A DNA stretch of 64,000 nucleotides from Paracoccus isoporae (lineage in GTDB: Bacteria; Pseudomonadota; Alphaproteobacteria; Rhodobacterales; Rhodobacteraceae): the NCBI RefSeq assembly GCF_900101865.1, contig NZ_FNAH01000003.1, positions 186,001 to 250,000 of the forward strand. The letters run 5' to 3'. A program made the translations under genes and the position numbers. How positions within the stretch are numbered: position 1 is the first letter of the stretch; every line of letters begins with the position of its first letter. The notes below the pieces were generated by a model, which saw nothing but the letters and a program-made list of their open reading frames with translations, was not told where the DNA came from and did not search any database. Below, piece after piece: positions 17,576 to 28,200 of the stretch.

Positions 17576-19898
17576 GGCTCTGCACCTCCGACAGCGCGCG
17601 GGGCGAGATCCGGGACAGTCGCCAGGCCGGCCACAGCGCCGCCAGCACAGCGGCCAGGCAGCCCAGCCCCATCAGCAGCAGCCAGGCGCCGGGATCGGCG
17701 CGGAAGGGCAGCCGCCAGCCGAACGCCTCGACATTGACCACCGTGAGCAGCAGCCAGCACAGCGCCAGCCCCACCGGCAGGGCGAGCATCGCGGTCAGCG
17801 CGGCGCTGAGCGTGACGCGGACCAGTTCGAGCCGCGCGAGATGCCGCCGGTCCAGCCCCATCGACCACAGCGGCGCGAGGCGGGGCAGGCGCGAATCGGC
17901 AATGGTCAGCAGCGAGGTCAGCACCGCGAACCCGGCAACGGCCAGCGTCAGCGTGTTCAGCGCCGCGGTCACCGCGAAGGTCCGCTCGAAGATGCGGAGC
18001 GAGACCGATTTCAGCTCGGCCTGAAGGGCGATCCGGTCGGCCGGGATTCCGCCTGCGATCAGATCATCGCGCAGCGCCTGCGGCCGGTCGGTTCGGATGG
18101 CGATGCGGGCCGGAACGGCGCCGGGCGCGATCCGGTCCAGACGGGGCTGCGACACCAAGAGCTTGCCCAAGGGGTTGCCGTAATCGGCGATGATGCCCAC
18201 GATCTCGGCCGGGCCGTCGGGCAGCGTCACCATGTCGCCGGGGCCGAGCCCGCTGCGATAGTGAAGCTGTTCGTTGATGATCGTGGCCCGGCCCGCGTAG
18301 AGCCGGTCCCAGGCATCGGGCGCGCCCGTGAGCAGCGGCCAGTCCTCGCGATAGGTCGGGTCATCGACGACGGCATAGATCTCTGACGGCTGCCCGGCGA
18401 TCTCGGCATCCGCCCAGGTGATCGGCAGGGGGCGCGCATCGTCCCCCAGCAGCGCGGAGAGTGCCGCCCCGCCATCGGGGGTGGCGACATAGAGCTCCGC
18501 GGCAAGCCGCTGGTCGATGAAATCGGAGAAGCTGCGGCGGAAGCTGTCGACCATGGTGCCGACGCCGATATTGGCCGACAGCGCCATCAGAAGCGCGGTC
18601 ATGGCCAGCGACATTTGCGGGATCTGGGCGCGGGTCTCGGCCAGCGTCCATTGCGCGACCGGGCCGCGCGCGAGCGGCGCGGCGGCGCGCAGCAGCAGCG
18701 ACAGGCCGGACGGCGTCAGCGCCGCCGCGCCGAGCAGCAGCGCGGCCATGGCGGCGAACCCGGCGGTGAGGCTGCCACCCAGAACCGCCAGGGCGGCGCT
18801 GAGTGCCAGCAGCGCCAGCCCGGCCGCCACCGGCAGCCAGCCCGGACGCGCGCGGGCGGGCGCGGCGATCACCGGGCCGCGCGCGGTGCGCAGGAGCGGG
18901 CCTGCGGCACTGGCGAGCGTGCCCAGCACCGCGATGGCCAGCCCGCCCAGCCACCAGACCGGACGCAGCGCCACCGCGCTGCCGATCCGGGCGCCGTAGA
19001 TCCCGTCCAGCGTCAGCGACACGCCCGGCATCAGCGCCGTTGCCAGCAAGTAGCCCAGCACCACGCCGAGCAGCCCCGCGCAGGCCGCGATCAGCGCCAG
19101 CTCGGCCAGCATCAGCGCGCCGACAAGCCGCAGCGGAACGCCGAGGGCGCGCAGCACGCCCACCGTGCGGCGGCGCTGCGCCATCGCCAGCCCGACCGTG
19201 GCGCGGACGATGAACAGGCCGACGATGAAACACAGCGCCCCGAAGGCGGTGAGGTTCAGCCGGAAGCTCTGGGTCAGATCGGCGGGGTCGGTGTCCGCCG
19301 CGGCCGCCACCTGCACCAGCCCCGGCAGCACTGCCTGCGGATCGGGGGCACCCAGCGGCTGCGGCGGGGTCAGGATCAGCGCGTCGAACCCGTCCCGGCC
19401 CAGCTCGCGCTGCGCGATCCCGATATCCGCGATCGCCTGGCCTTCGGGCACGGCGGGATGGTTCGCCTGGCCCGGCCCGGCGGCGACATCCGGGGGCAGG
19501 AAGATCCGGCTGGCGGCGGCGGGATCGGCAGTGGCGTCCGCCTGTGGCCACAGCCCCGCCGGCGCGGTCAGCGGGTCGATGCCGGTCAGGGTCAGCGTGG
19601 TGCCGGGCCGGGGCTGGAACGGGCCGGAGAGGACCGGCGCGACCAGCACCCCCGCCCGGCGCAGCGCCACGAAATCCTCGACCGTGATCTCGCCGCCGTC
19701 GCGCCGTTCCAGCCGCGGCATCTCGGCGGCGATGGCGCTGCGCGCCGCTGCTTCGAGCCCGGCGCGGGCCTCGGCATTGATCGCCTGCACGCCGGTCCAC
19801 AGCGCGGTGGCGAGCGCGATGCCCAGCACAAGCGTGGCAAGCTGGACCCGGTTGCGCCGCCAATGCGACCAGAACACGCCCAGCACCGCGCGGATCAT
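17565..19898 (-). CDS. ABC transporter permease, fused FtsX/MacB type (AttFG-like)
   Basis: 777 residues. An N-terminal transmembrane segment (WRRNRVQLATLVLGIAL) is followed by a periplasmic region, three or four helices around residues 240-380, further helices around 400-470, a second extracytoplasmic region, and a C-terminal four-helix FtsX domain ending in LAALWPAWRLSRISPRAL. The two FtsX modules suggest a fusion of the AttF and AttG permeases. The start (19898) overlaps the ATPase stop by four bases. Expected to move lipids, lipoproteins or a hydrophobic ligand with the lipocalin gene downstream. Confidence 0.82.
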   Translation of the reverse strand: MIRAVLGVFWSHWRRNRVQLATLVLGIALATALWTGVQAINAEARAGLEAAARSAIAAEMPRLERRDGGEITVEDFVALRRAGVLVAPVLSGPFQPRPGTTLTLTGIDPLTAPAGLWPQADATADPAAASRIFLPPDVAAGPGQANHPAVPEGQAIADIGIAQRELGRDGFDALILTPPQPLGAPDPQAVLPGLVQVAAAADTDPADLTQSFRLNLTAFGALCFIVGLFIVRATVGLAMAQRRRTVGVLRALGVPLRLVGALMLAELALIAACAGLLGVVLGYLLATALMPGVSLTLDGIYGARIGSAVALRPVWWLGGLAIAVLGTLASAAGPLLRTARGPVIAAPARARPGWLPVAAGLALLALSAALAVLGGSLTAGFAAMAALLLGAAALTPSGLSLLLRAAAPLARGPVAQWTLAETRAQIPQMSLAMTALLMALSANIGVGTMVDSFRRSFSDFIDQRLAAELYVATPDGGAALSALLGDDARPLPITWADAEIAGQPSEIYAVVDDPTYREDWPLLTGAPDAWDRLYAGRATIINEQLHYRSGLGPGDMVTLPDGPAEIVGIIADYGNPLGKLLVSQPRLDRIAPGAVPARIAIRTDRPQALRDDLIAGGIPADRIALQAELKSVSLRIFERTFAVTAALNTLTLAVAGFAVLTSLLTIADSRLPRLAPLWSMGLDRRHLARLELVRVTLSAALTAMLALPVGLALCWLLLTVVNVEAFGWRLPFRADPGAWLLLMGLGCLAAVLAALWPAWRLSRISPRALSEVQSLDQ

Positions 19899-20599
19899 CG
19901 CGGCCCCACCCGGCCATGGCTGAGATGCAGCCGCCGCCCCATCTGCGCCGCGATGCGTTCCGAATGCGTCACCAGCAGCAGGGCGCAGCCGATCTCCGCC
20001 ACCAGCCCGGTCATCGCGGCGATCACCTGCTGGGCGGTGTCCTCGTCCAGATTGCCGGTCGGCTCGTCGGCGAGCAGCAGATCGGGGCGCAGCGCCATGG
20101 CCCGGCCGATGGCGACACGCTGGCGCTGCCCGCCGGAGATCTGGTCGGGCAGGCGCGCGCCCAGCCCGGACAGCCCCAGCCGCGCGGTCAGCGCCGCAAT
20201 CCATGCCGGATCATGGCGCCCGGCCAGCCTGGCGTGGAAGGACAGATTGTCCGCCACCGACAGGCTGGGGATCAGGTTGAACTGCTGGAAGATCAGCGCC
20301 AGACGATGCCGGCGCAGCCGCGCCAGCCCGCGCTCGCCCAGCCCGGTGATGTCCTGCCCCACAAGGCGGATCTGGCCTGCGTCGGGCCGGTCGAGCCCGG
20401 CCACGAGATGGAGAAGCGTGGTCTTGCCCGACCCGCTTTCGCCGGTCAGCGCCATGGTCTCGCCGAAATCCAGCGTGAACGACACGTCCGACAGCACCGG
20501 CACCGCCGAATCCGCGCGGCCATAGCTTTTGCGCAGGTGCTCCACCTGGAGCGCGCGGGGCGGGGCCGCGCCCTGCGGCGTCGTCTTCGCGGCGCGCAT
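19895..20599 (-). CDS. ABC transporter ATP-binding protein (LolD/MacB type)
   Basis: 234 residues. Walker A GESGSGKTT, Q-loop FQQFNLIPSL, signature ISGGQRQRVAIGRA, Walker B LLLADEPTGNLD and the switch histidine in LLLVTHSE are all present. Partner of the FtsX-type permease downstream. Start is ambiguous: ATG at 20599 is annotated, but a GTG at 20617 overlaps the TGA of the SDR gene as GTGA and would add six residues by translational coupling. Confidence 0.9.
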   Translation of the reverse strand: MRAAKTTPQGAAPPRALQVEHLRKSYGRADSAVPVLSDVSFTLDFGETMALTGESGSGKTTLLHLVAGLDRPDAGQIRLVGQDITGLGERGLARLRRHRLALIFQQFNLIPSLSVADNLSFHARLAGRHDPAWIAALTARLGLSGLGARLPDQISGGQRQRVAIGRAMALRPDLLLADEPTGNLDEDTAQQVIAAMTGLVAEIGCALLLVTHSERIAAQMGRRLHLSHGRVGPR

Positions 20600-20613
20600 C
20601 CGGTCGGGGTGGT

Positions 20614-21357
20614 TCACCGCGCCAGCCACCCGCCATCGACATTCAGCACCGCGCCGGTCACGTAGCGCGCGGCGGGCGAACACAGAAACGCCGCCGTGCC
20701 GCCGATATCCTCGGGCTTGCCCCAACGCCCGGCCGGGATGCGTTCGAGGATCTGGCGCGACCGCTCGGGGTCGTCGCGCAGCGCCTCGGTGTTGTTGGTG
20801 GCGATATAGCCCGGCGCGATGGCGTTCACGGTGATGCCATGCGGCGCCCATTCATTGGCCAGCAGTTTCGTCAGCCCGGCCACGCCATGCTTGCTGGCGG
20901 TATAGCCCGGCACGCGGATTCCGCCCTGAAAGGACAGCAGCGAGGCGATGTTCACGACCGCCCCCTGCTGCCCCGTCGCGATCAGTTCCTTGCCGAATGC
21001 CTGGCAGGTGAAGAACACCGCCTTCAGGTTCACGTCGATCACCGCGTCCCAGTCGGCTTCGGAATGGCTGACCGCATCCTCGCGCCGGATGATGCCGGCA
21101 TTGTTGACCAGCAGGGTGTAGCCTTCGCCTGCGAAGTTGTCCGTCGCGGCCATGGGGTCGGCGAAATCGATCTGCAGCTCGTCGGCCTCGCCCCCGGCGT
21201 CGGTGATCGCCTCCACCGTCTCGGCGCAGGAGCGGCGCCCGGCGCAGGTGACGCGCGCACCCTGCCCGGCCAGCGTCTCGGCAATCGCCCGTCCGATGCC
21301 GGTATTCGCGCCGGTGACGAGCGCGCGCTGCCCGCCCAGTGAAAAAAGCCCTGCCAT
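20614..21357 (-). CDS. kduD: 2-dehydro-3-deoxy-D-gluconate 5-dehydrogenase (KduD-like SDR)
   Basis: 247 residues, classical SDR. NAD-binding TGANTGIG (residues 15-22), NNAG, catalytic S (IASLLSF) and YTASK. The C-terminal half closely follows KduD: WAPHGITVNAIAPGYIATNN and the ending VDGGWLAR. In pectin/uronate breakdown KduD interconverts 2-dehydro-3-deoxygluconate and its 5-keto form. No other pectin genes are present here, so the physiological substrate may differ. It is the first gene of the unit that continues into the ABC exporter. Confidence 0.82.
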   Translation of the reverse strand: MAGLFSLGGQRALVTGANTGIGRAIAETLAGQGARVTCAGRRSCAETVEAITDAGGEADELQIDFADPMAATDNFAGEGYTLLVNNAGIIRREDAVSHSEADWDAVIDVNLKAVFFTCQAFGKELIATGQQGAVVNIASLLSFQGGIRVPGYTASKHGVAGLTKLLANEWAPHGITVNAIAPGYIATNNTEALRDDPERSRQILERIPAGRWGKPEDIGGTAAFLCSPAARYVTGAVLNVDGGWLAR

Positions 21358-21450
21358 GTCCTGATCCCTTCCGCGTCGGTGAATGCTCCGGCGGCGAGCC
21401 TAGCGCCCCGCGCCCGCCAGATGAAGCCGCTACGACCGGATGCCCCGCCC

Positions 21451-22968
21451 TCAGCCGCGCCGGTTCCGCTGGTGCCGCACCCAGAGAAACAGCCCCGCCG
21501 CGACGAGCGCGCCGCCGACCATGATATGGCGCGAGGTGATCCCCAGCCGCGCCTGCGCGCTGTGGCGATAGCGCGGGTCGAGAAAGCGCGTATCGGCAAA
21601 CAGCCGGTCCAGCGGGCCTTCGCGGCGCGGCTGAACCGGGCGCAGCCCGCGGCCGCGCGCGGGGTCGTTCAGCGCGTCGATGGCGGCGATCAGCCCGCCG
21701 CTCCGCTCGAGTTCTTCGGCCAGCCGCTCCGGCGCGCAGCCCAGATGTTCGGCCAGAAGCCGGTCGCGGATCTGGCGCACCTTTTCGCGGTCCTGCGGCC
21801 GGTCGGCCATGATCGCCACGTCGCTTTCGGTGTCGAACCCCATCGAGCGGCGGTCCAGATTGGCCGAGCCCACCCGCAGCATCCGGTCGTCGATGATGGT
21901 CACCTTGGCGTGGACATAGATCGCGGCACCGTCGTCATTGACCGGATAGAGAATGCGGAACCGCCCATGCGGATCGGCCGCCTGCAACCGGCGCATCATC
22001 CGGCCGCGCGTGACATGCATGGCCTTGTCTTCCAGCTCTGTCTGCGCGCCCTCGGGATTGATGACCACGATTTCCGGGCCGTCGGGATCCTGCATGCGCT
22101 GCATCACTGCATCGGTGATGCTGTCAGAGGCGAAATACTGGGATTCGAGATAGATGTAATCCTGCGCCGCGGCGATGGAATCTTGAAAGAGCTGCTCGAT
22201 CTCGGCCGTGATGGGGCGGTCGGATTCGGGCGGCTCGGTGCGGGCGATGGCCACGTCGATCTCGGTGAAATCCACCGCGAGCCCGTCCGGCCAGCGGCTT
22301 TCGCCGGGGCGGAATTCCTCCTCCATCGAGTCGTCATTGGCGCGTTCCCAGCGATGGCGGCACAGCTCGCTGATCGCGGCGGCGGCCCGGCCGGTCATGA
22401 TCGTGGTCACGTCATGCCAGGGCTGCAATACCTCGCCCTCGCGCGAGAGCCGATTGGGGTTGTCCGAGGCATGTTCGGAGGTGTCCCAACGCCCGGCGGT
22501 CACGTCGATCCCGCCGCAGAAGGCGACGGAATCATCGACCGAGACCAGCTTCTGGTGGTGGCAGGCGCCGATCGGGTGGCGGCCGTCGAAGGCCAGGTGG
22601 ATCTGGTCGGGCGACATGAACTTGATCTGCAGCGACGGCATGATGCCGCCCGGCGCGATCAGCGCGCCGCCGCTCCATTTCAGCAGATAGACATCCAGCC
22701 CGCTGCGGCGTTCGACGAGCGCGTCGAGAAACCGGCCGATCCGGTTGGGCAGACCGTCGGGCGCGTTGCCGTCTTCATCGCTTTCGCCGGGCAGCATCTC
22801 CATCTCGAAATCGAAATCCCAGCCGACCAGGATGATGAGCCGCTCGGCCTTGGCGAGCACCTCGCGCAGCAGCCGGAAGTAATCCGCCCCGTCCACGATC
22901 ACCGAAAACCGCTCGGCGGGTTCCACCTGCCAGCAATTCTCGCCGGGCTCGAATTTGAGATGATCCAT
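21451..22968 (-). CDS. Phospholipase D-like protein with C-terminal membrane anchor
   Basis: 505 residues. Two HKD motifs of the PLD superfamily are visible: HHQKLVSVDDSVAFCGG near residue 137 and HAKVTIIDDRMLRVGSANLD near residue 352. A hydrophobic segment near the C-terminus (HIMVGGALVAAGLFLWV) is followed by basic residues. No N-terminal signal is seen, so it is probably cytoplasm-facing and membrane-anchored. Candidate reactions are phosphodiester hydrolysis or phosphatidyl transfer (cardiolipin synthase-like). Confidence 0.85.
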   Translation of the reverse strand: MDHLKFEPGENCWQVEPAERFSVIVDGADYFRLLREVLAKAERLIILVGWDFDFEMEMLPGESDEDGNAPDGLPNRIGRFLDALVERRSGLDVYLLKWSGGALIAPGGIMPSLQIKFMSPDQIHLAFDGRHPIGACHHQKLVSVDDSVAFCGGIDVTAGRWDTSEHASDNPNRLSREGEVLQPWHDVTTIMTGRAAAAISELCRHRWERANDDSMEEEFRPGESRWPDGLAVDFTEIDVAIARTEPPESDRPITAEIEQLFQDSIAAAQDYIYLESQYFASDSITDAVMQRMQDPDGPEIVVINPEGAQTELEDKAMHVTRGRMMRRLQAADPHGRFRILYPVNDDGAAIYVHAKVTIIDDRMLRVGSANLDRRSMGFDTESDVAIMADRPQDREKVRQIRDRLLAEHLGCAPERLAEELERSGGLIAAIDALNDPARGRGLRPVQPRREGPLDRLFADTRFLDPRYRHSAQARLGITSRHIMVGGALVAAGLFLWVRHQRNRRG

Positions 22969-23036
22969 GGCGTCCTTCGGGGGCAGAGTTCGGAATAACG
23001 GCCCGGACCGGCGATCTGCCGATCCGGGTCTGGGCG

Positions 23037-25097
23037 TCAGGCAAGATCGCGCAGCTTCGGCTCGCGGTCCCAGTAGCGCAGCTTCGCCGCCTCGAGGAGG
23101 CCGGCGATGTCGGTCACGCCATCATCCTTCTCCACACCCGCCTTGTCGAGCAGCGCCTGCGCGCCTTCGCTGGCGCCGATGGCCTTGAGATGGGCGTATG
23201 CATCCGACACGAAGCCGATCGCGGCGCTGTTCTTGGCCAGCTTCTGCGCCGCGTCGCCGGTCAGCACCAACGCCACCGCGTCGAACAGCACCGAGGGCGA
23301 ACCGGCAAGCTGCCCGTCCGCGGTCATCTCGCCCTGGTCGAGCGGGATGCCACCGACCTTCGGCGCGACCAGCATGGCCGTGCCCCCGGCGGATTCGACG
23401 GCGCTTTTCAGCGACTCGATCTCGGACTTGCTGGAGCCTTCGTCGAACAGGATCGCGATCTGGCGACCCTCCAGCGTGGCGGGCCAGTTCTTCTGGATCG
23501 ATAGCGCGTCGGAGACATCAAGGTCAATCGGCGCCTTCGCCGGTTCGGCCGCTTCCGGCAACTCGATGCCCAGCCCGTCCGCGACGCGGCGGCCCAGATC
23601 CTCGTGCAGCACCCGCAGATGCGACAGCACCCGCTCGCGCACGTGATCCAGCGACACCTTGGACAGCTCGAAGGTGATGGCCGAGGCGATATGGGCGCGT
23701 TCGTTGTCCGTCACCGAGTTCCAGTAGAGCCGCGGCTGGCTGTAGTGATCCGCGAAGCTCTCCGGCCGGATGCGCAGCTTCTTGCCCTCGACGCGCTGTT
23801 CGGCGGTGTGGAACCCGGCCTCGACCGGACGGGGGCCGGGATCTTCGCCCGCGTCGTTCAGGCTGTTGGGCTCGTAATTCGCCCGGCCCTTGAAGATCAT
23901 GGTCTGCATCATCCCGTCGCGCTGCATGTTGGCGAAGGGGCATTTCGGTGCATTGACCGGGATCTGGTGGAAATTCGTCGTGCCGAGCCGCGATTTCTGC
24001 GTGTCGAGATAAGAGAATAGCCGCCCCTGCAGAAGCGGGTCGTCGGTGAAGTCGATCCCCGGCACCACGTTGGAGGGCAGGAAGGCCGACTGCTCGGTCT
24101 CCGCGAAGAAATTATCCGGGTTGCGGTCCAGCACCATGCGGCCGACGACGCGCAGCGGCACCACCTCCTCGGGGATGATCTTGGTGGCGTCGAGCACGTC
24201 ATAGGGCAGCGAGTCCGCCAGATCCTGATCGAAGATCTGCAGCGCCAGCTCCCATTCCGGGTAATCGCCGCGCTCGATCGCCTCCCACAGGTCGCGGCGG
24301 TGGAAATCGTTATCCGCACCCTGCGCCTTGGCCGATTCGTCCCAGATGAAGGACTGGGTGCCCAGCTTCGGGCGCCAGTGGAACTTGCAGAACTGCTCCT
24401 CGCCCTGCGCATTCACCAGCTTGAAGGTGTGGACGCCGAACCCCTCCATCATCCGCAGGCTGCGCGGGATGCCGCGGTCGGACATCGCCCAGATCAGCGT
24501 GTGCAGGGTTTCGGGCATCAGCGAGACGAAATCCCAGAACGTGTCATGGGCGGATCCGGCCTGCGGATAGGCGCGGTCGGCCTCCATCTTCACGGAGTGG
24601 ATCAGATCGGGGAACTTGATCGCGTCCTGGATGAAAAAGACCGGAATATTGTTGCCGACCAGATCCCAGTTGCCTTCATCAGTGTAGAACTTGACCGCGA
24701 AGCCCCGCACGTCGCGCGGCGTATCGACCGAGCCCGCGCCACCGGCCACGGTCGAGAAGCGGGTAAAGACGGGGGTTTTCTTGCCCTTCTCGGCGAACAG
24801 GCTGGCGCGGCTGATCTCGGGGATCGGGTCGGTGCATTCGAAATAGCCATGCGCGGCCGAGCCGCGGGCGTGGACGATCCGCTCGGGGATGCGCTCGTGG
24901 TCGAAATGGAAGATCTTCTCGCGCAGCACGAAATCTTCCAGCAGGGTCGGGCCGCGCGCGCCCGCCTTCAGGCTGTTCTGGTTGTCGGAGATCGGGACGC
25001 CGAAATTCGTCGTCATCGCCTGCGTGTCGCCGGTGGCCAACTGGTGGCGTTCACCCGCATTTCCGCGTTCGGTCTTGTAGCTTTTATCGTCTGCCAT
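23037..25097 (-). CDS. katE: Large-subunit (clade II, HPII-type) catalase
   Basis: 686 residues. Decomposes H2O2. Catalytic H76 lies in [15 protein letters not shown], the haem-ligand tyrosine region is [14 protein letters not shown], and the C-terminal ~150 residues form the class I glutamine amidotransferase-like domain typical of HPII catalases ([10 protein letters not shown] onward). The start at 25097 has GGCAGGAG upstream; the frame's earlier start at 25187 adds sequence with no catalase character. Upstream on the same strand GGAAC (25185-25181) and AGTT are 17 bases apart, a weak resemblance to a general-stress sigma promoter. Confidence 0.94.
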   Translation of the reverse strand: MADDKSYKTERGNAGERHQLATGDTQAMTTNFGVPISDNQNSLKAGARGPTLLEDFVLREKIFHFDHERIPERIVHARGSAAHGYFECTDPIPEISRASLFAEKGKKTPVFTRFSTVAGGAGSVDTPRDVRGFAVKFYTDEGNWDLVGNNIPVFFIQDAIKFPDLIHSVKMEADRAYPQAGSAHDTFWDFVSLMPETLHTLIWAMSDRGIPRSLRMMEGFGVHTFKLVNAQGEEQFCKFHWRPKLGTQSFIWDESAKAQGADNDFHRRDLWEAIERGDYPEWELALQIFDQDLADSLPYDVLDATKIIPEEVVPLRVVGRMVLDRNPDNFFAETEQSAFLPSNVVPGIDFTDDPLLQGRLFSYLDTQKSRLGTTNFHQIPVNAPKCPFANMQRDGMMQTMIFKGRANYEPNSLNDAGEDPGPRPVEAGFHTAEQRVEGKKLRIRPESFADHYSQPRLYWNSVTDNERAHIASAITFELSKVSLDHVRERVLSHLRVLHEDLGRRVADGLGIELPEAAEPAKAPIDLDVSDALSIQKNWPATLEGRQIAILFDEGSSKSEIESLKSAVESAGGTAMLVAPKVGGIPLDQGEMTADGQLAGSPSVLFDAVALVLTGDAAQKLAKNSAAIGFVSDAYAHLKAIGASEGAQALLDKAGVEKDDGVTDIAGLLEAAKLRYWDREPKLRDLA

Positions 25098-25257
25098 CGC
25101 TCCTGCCTTCCGGTGAGGTGGGTCCGCGGCGCGCCGCGCATGGGGCGCCATGCCGACGCAACTTGCCCCGGCTCGGAGGGGTTCCACGGATTAACCAATC
25201 TGAACCGTCACGATGTTGCGCGGGCCGGGTGCCCGGCGTGGCGGTGCGGCGCGGGGG

Positions 25258-28200
25258 TCAGTCGCCGATCACCTCGTCCGGGCCAAGGGGGCGGCCATCA
25301 ATGCGCGCCACCACCTCGCCGCCGGGCGCGCGTGTGACCTCGATCCTGCGCGCTTTGCCGCCGATCTCCATCGTCGCGGCAAAGCCCGGCCAGCCATCGG
25401 GCAGGCGCGCATCGATGCCGATCCCGCCAGGGCGGCGGGTGATGCCCAGGATCCCCTCCACCGCCGCGCGGAACATCCAGCCGGCAGAGCCGGTATACCA
25501 GGTCCAGCCGCCGCGGCCGGTCTTGCCGCGCCCGCCATAGATATCGGCGGCCACCACATAGGGTTCGACCCGGTAGATCTCGGCCGAGCGGGGGTCGAGC
25601 GAATGGCTGACCGGGTTCAGCGCATCGAACAGCCGGTGCGCGCGGGTGACATCGCCGCCCCGCGCCAGCGCATAGATCATCCAAGCGGCGGCATGGGTAT
25701 ATTGTCCGCCATTCTCGCGCACGCCGGGCGGGTAGGATTTGATATAGCCCGGCTCCTGCACCGTGTCGTGGAAGGCCGGCGTGAACAGCCGCAGGATCTG
25801 CGCGTCGCGGTCGAAGAGCTGGTCGAGCGCCGCCTTTACCCCGCGCCGCGCCCGGTCCGGCCGACCGGCGCCAGAGATCAACGCCCAGCTTTGCGCGATG
25901 CTGTCGATGCGGCATTCGGCGCTGTCGGCCGATCCCAGCGGCGTGCCGTCGTCGAAATAGCCGCGGCGATACCACGCCCCGTCCCAGCCGGACTGATCCA
26001 GCGCCTCGGCCACGCGGTCGCGATGGGCCTGCCAGGCCTTCGCGCGCGCCGCATCGCCGCGCTGCGTGGCGATGGGGATGAAGGCATCCAGCGTCGCGCA
26101 CAGGAACCAGCCCAGCCAGACGCTTTCGCCGCGCCCCGCCTCGCCCACGCGGTTCATGCCGTCATTCCAGTCTCCGCCGAGAATGAGCGGCAGCCCGTTT
26201 TCGCCGGTCCGCGCCATCGCCAGATCCAGCGCGCGGGCGCAGTGATCGTAAAGCGGCGCGACTTCGCCCGATTTGCGCGGCGCATAGAAGCGGTCATGCT
26301 CGCCCGGCTCCAGCGCCTCGCCTTCGATATATTCGATCGGCTCGTCCAGGATCCCCGCATCGCCGGTGGAGTTGATGTAATGCGCGGTGATATGGCCCAG
26401 CCAGACCACGTCGTCGGAAATCATCGTGCGCACCCCGGCCCCGCCGCGCGGCAGCCACCAGTGCTGGACATCGCCTTCGGGAAACTGCCGCGAGGCGGCG
26501 TTCAGGATCTGCCGGCGGCAGAGCGACGGGTCTTGCAGGATCAGCGCCGCGGTGTCCTGCAACTGGTCGCGGAACCCGTAAGCGCCCGACGCCTGGTAGA
26601 AGGCCGTGCGCGCCCGGATCCGGCAGGACAGCGCCTGATAGGGCAGCCAGGCATTGACCATCAGGTTCAGCCGCTCATCCGGGGTTTCGACCTGAAGCCG
26701 CCTCAGCGTCGCGTCCCAGCCATTCCGCTGGGCGGTCAGGGCGCGGTCCACCGCGCCGTCGCTGCGGGCGGCATCCAGCAACGCGGGCAGTTCGTCCTGC
26801 GTGGCATTGGCCAGAATCAGCGTGGTCTCGGCCGTCCCGCCGGGTGCCAGGTCCATGTGCCAGCGGATCGCGGCGCAGGGATCGCCCTCGGCGTCGATGC
26901 CCGGCACCGGGGTGCCGCCCAAGTCCAGCGCATCGGCCAGCGCTGTGCCCTGCGGCCAGTCCGCCAGCGCCGCCGGGTGGGGCAGGTCACCGTCACGGCC
27001 CAGAAACGCGGTCCGGCTGCCGCAGAATCCACTGACCTGCCGGTCGCAGGACAACAGCGTGATGCGATCCGCGAATTCGCCGGAATAGAGGTTCTGCGCG
27101 AGGATCGCGCCCAGCCCGGTATCGAAGCGGGTCTGGACCATCGGGGCGTTGCGCGCCCGGTCATTGCCAAGCACCAGCTCGGCATAGGCGACCCCGTCCA
27201 GCCGCAGCACGCGGCCGGTCCGGTTCGTCACCTTCAGCGCGGTCAGCCGCGCCGGGCCGGTCTCTGCCAGCGTCATCACCGCCTCGACCGACACCCAGCC
27301 GTAATCGGCGGAAAAGCGGGAATATCCCAGACCATGCGCCGATTCGAACACCGCGTCGGGATCGTCGGCCACGCCAAGAAACGGTGTCGCCACCCGGCCG
27401 GTGGCCTGATCGCGGATATAGATCGCCTCGCCGGGGCGGTTGCGGACCGGATCATTCGACCAGGGCGTGATCTGGTAGTCGCGCGAATTGACCGCCCAGC
27501 TATAGGGCGCGCCCTCGCCCGAGACGTGGAAGCCGAAATCCTCGCGGGCGATGACGTTGATCCAGGGATGCGGGGTCGGGCGGTCATGCGCCAGCCGCAT
27601 CACATATTCCCGGCCATCCGGCGCGAAGCCGCCAAACCCGTTCCAGAAGCTCAGCGGCGAGCGGGACGGGGCATCGGGGGCGGGATCGCGCTGCGCGGCA
27701 CGGTGCGGGGCGCGGTCGGACGCGTGGTCGTCGCGGGCCTCGCGCAGCCGGTCGAGCTGTTCGGCAAGCTGGCCGTTGCGGGTGTGCAGCATGATCCGCG
27801 CGGCAGAGACCAGCGTGTCGAAGCTGTCCTTGCTGATCTGGTCGCGGCGGACCGCATGGACATGGCGCGGGGCGTCCTCGGCGTCGCTGTGATGGGCGGC
27901 ATCGACCATCGACTGAATCGCGGATTGCAGATCCTGCACATAGCTGGTGGCGCGTTCGTTCAGGATCACCACGTCATGGGCCACGCCGCGCGCGCGCAGG
28001 AAGCCGTGCATCTTCAGCGCGTTGCGGATAATGGGCAGATCGGCCTCGTCATCGGTGCGCAAGAGCAGGATCGGGTTGTCGCCCGAAATCCCCATCGGCC
28101 AGAGACCGGATTGCGGGCCCAGCTCGGTGCGGCGCTTCGGCGTCGCGGCCAGCCGCAGATCGGGCCAGATCAACAGCGCAGCGAAGCTGCGGAACAGCTT

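Noticed and set aside
25160..25185. GGAAC-N17-AGTT upstream of katE as a general-stress (EcfG-type) promoter
   Set aside because: One mismatch in the -10 and uncertainty whether this lineage has EcfG; kept only as a remark in the katE entry.
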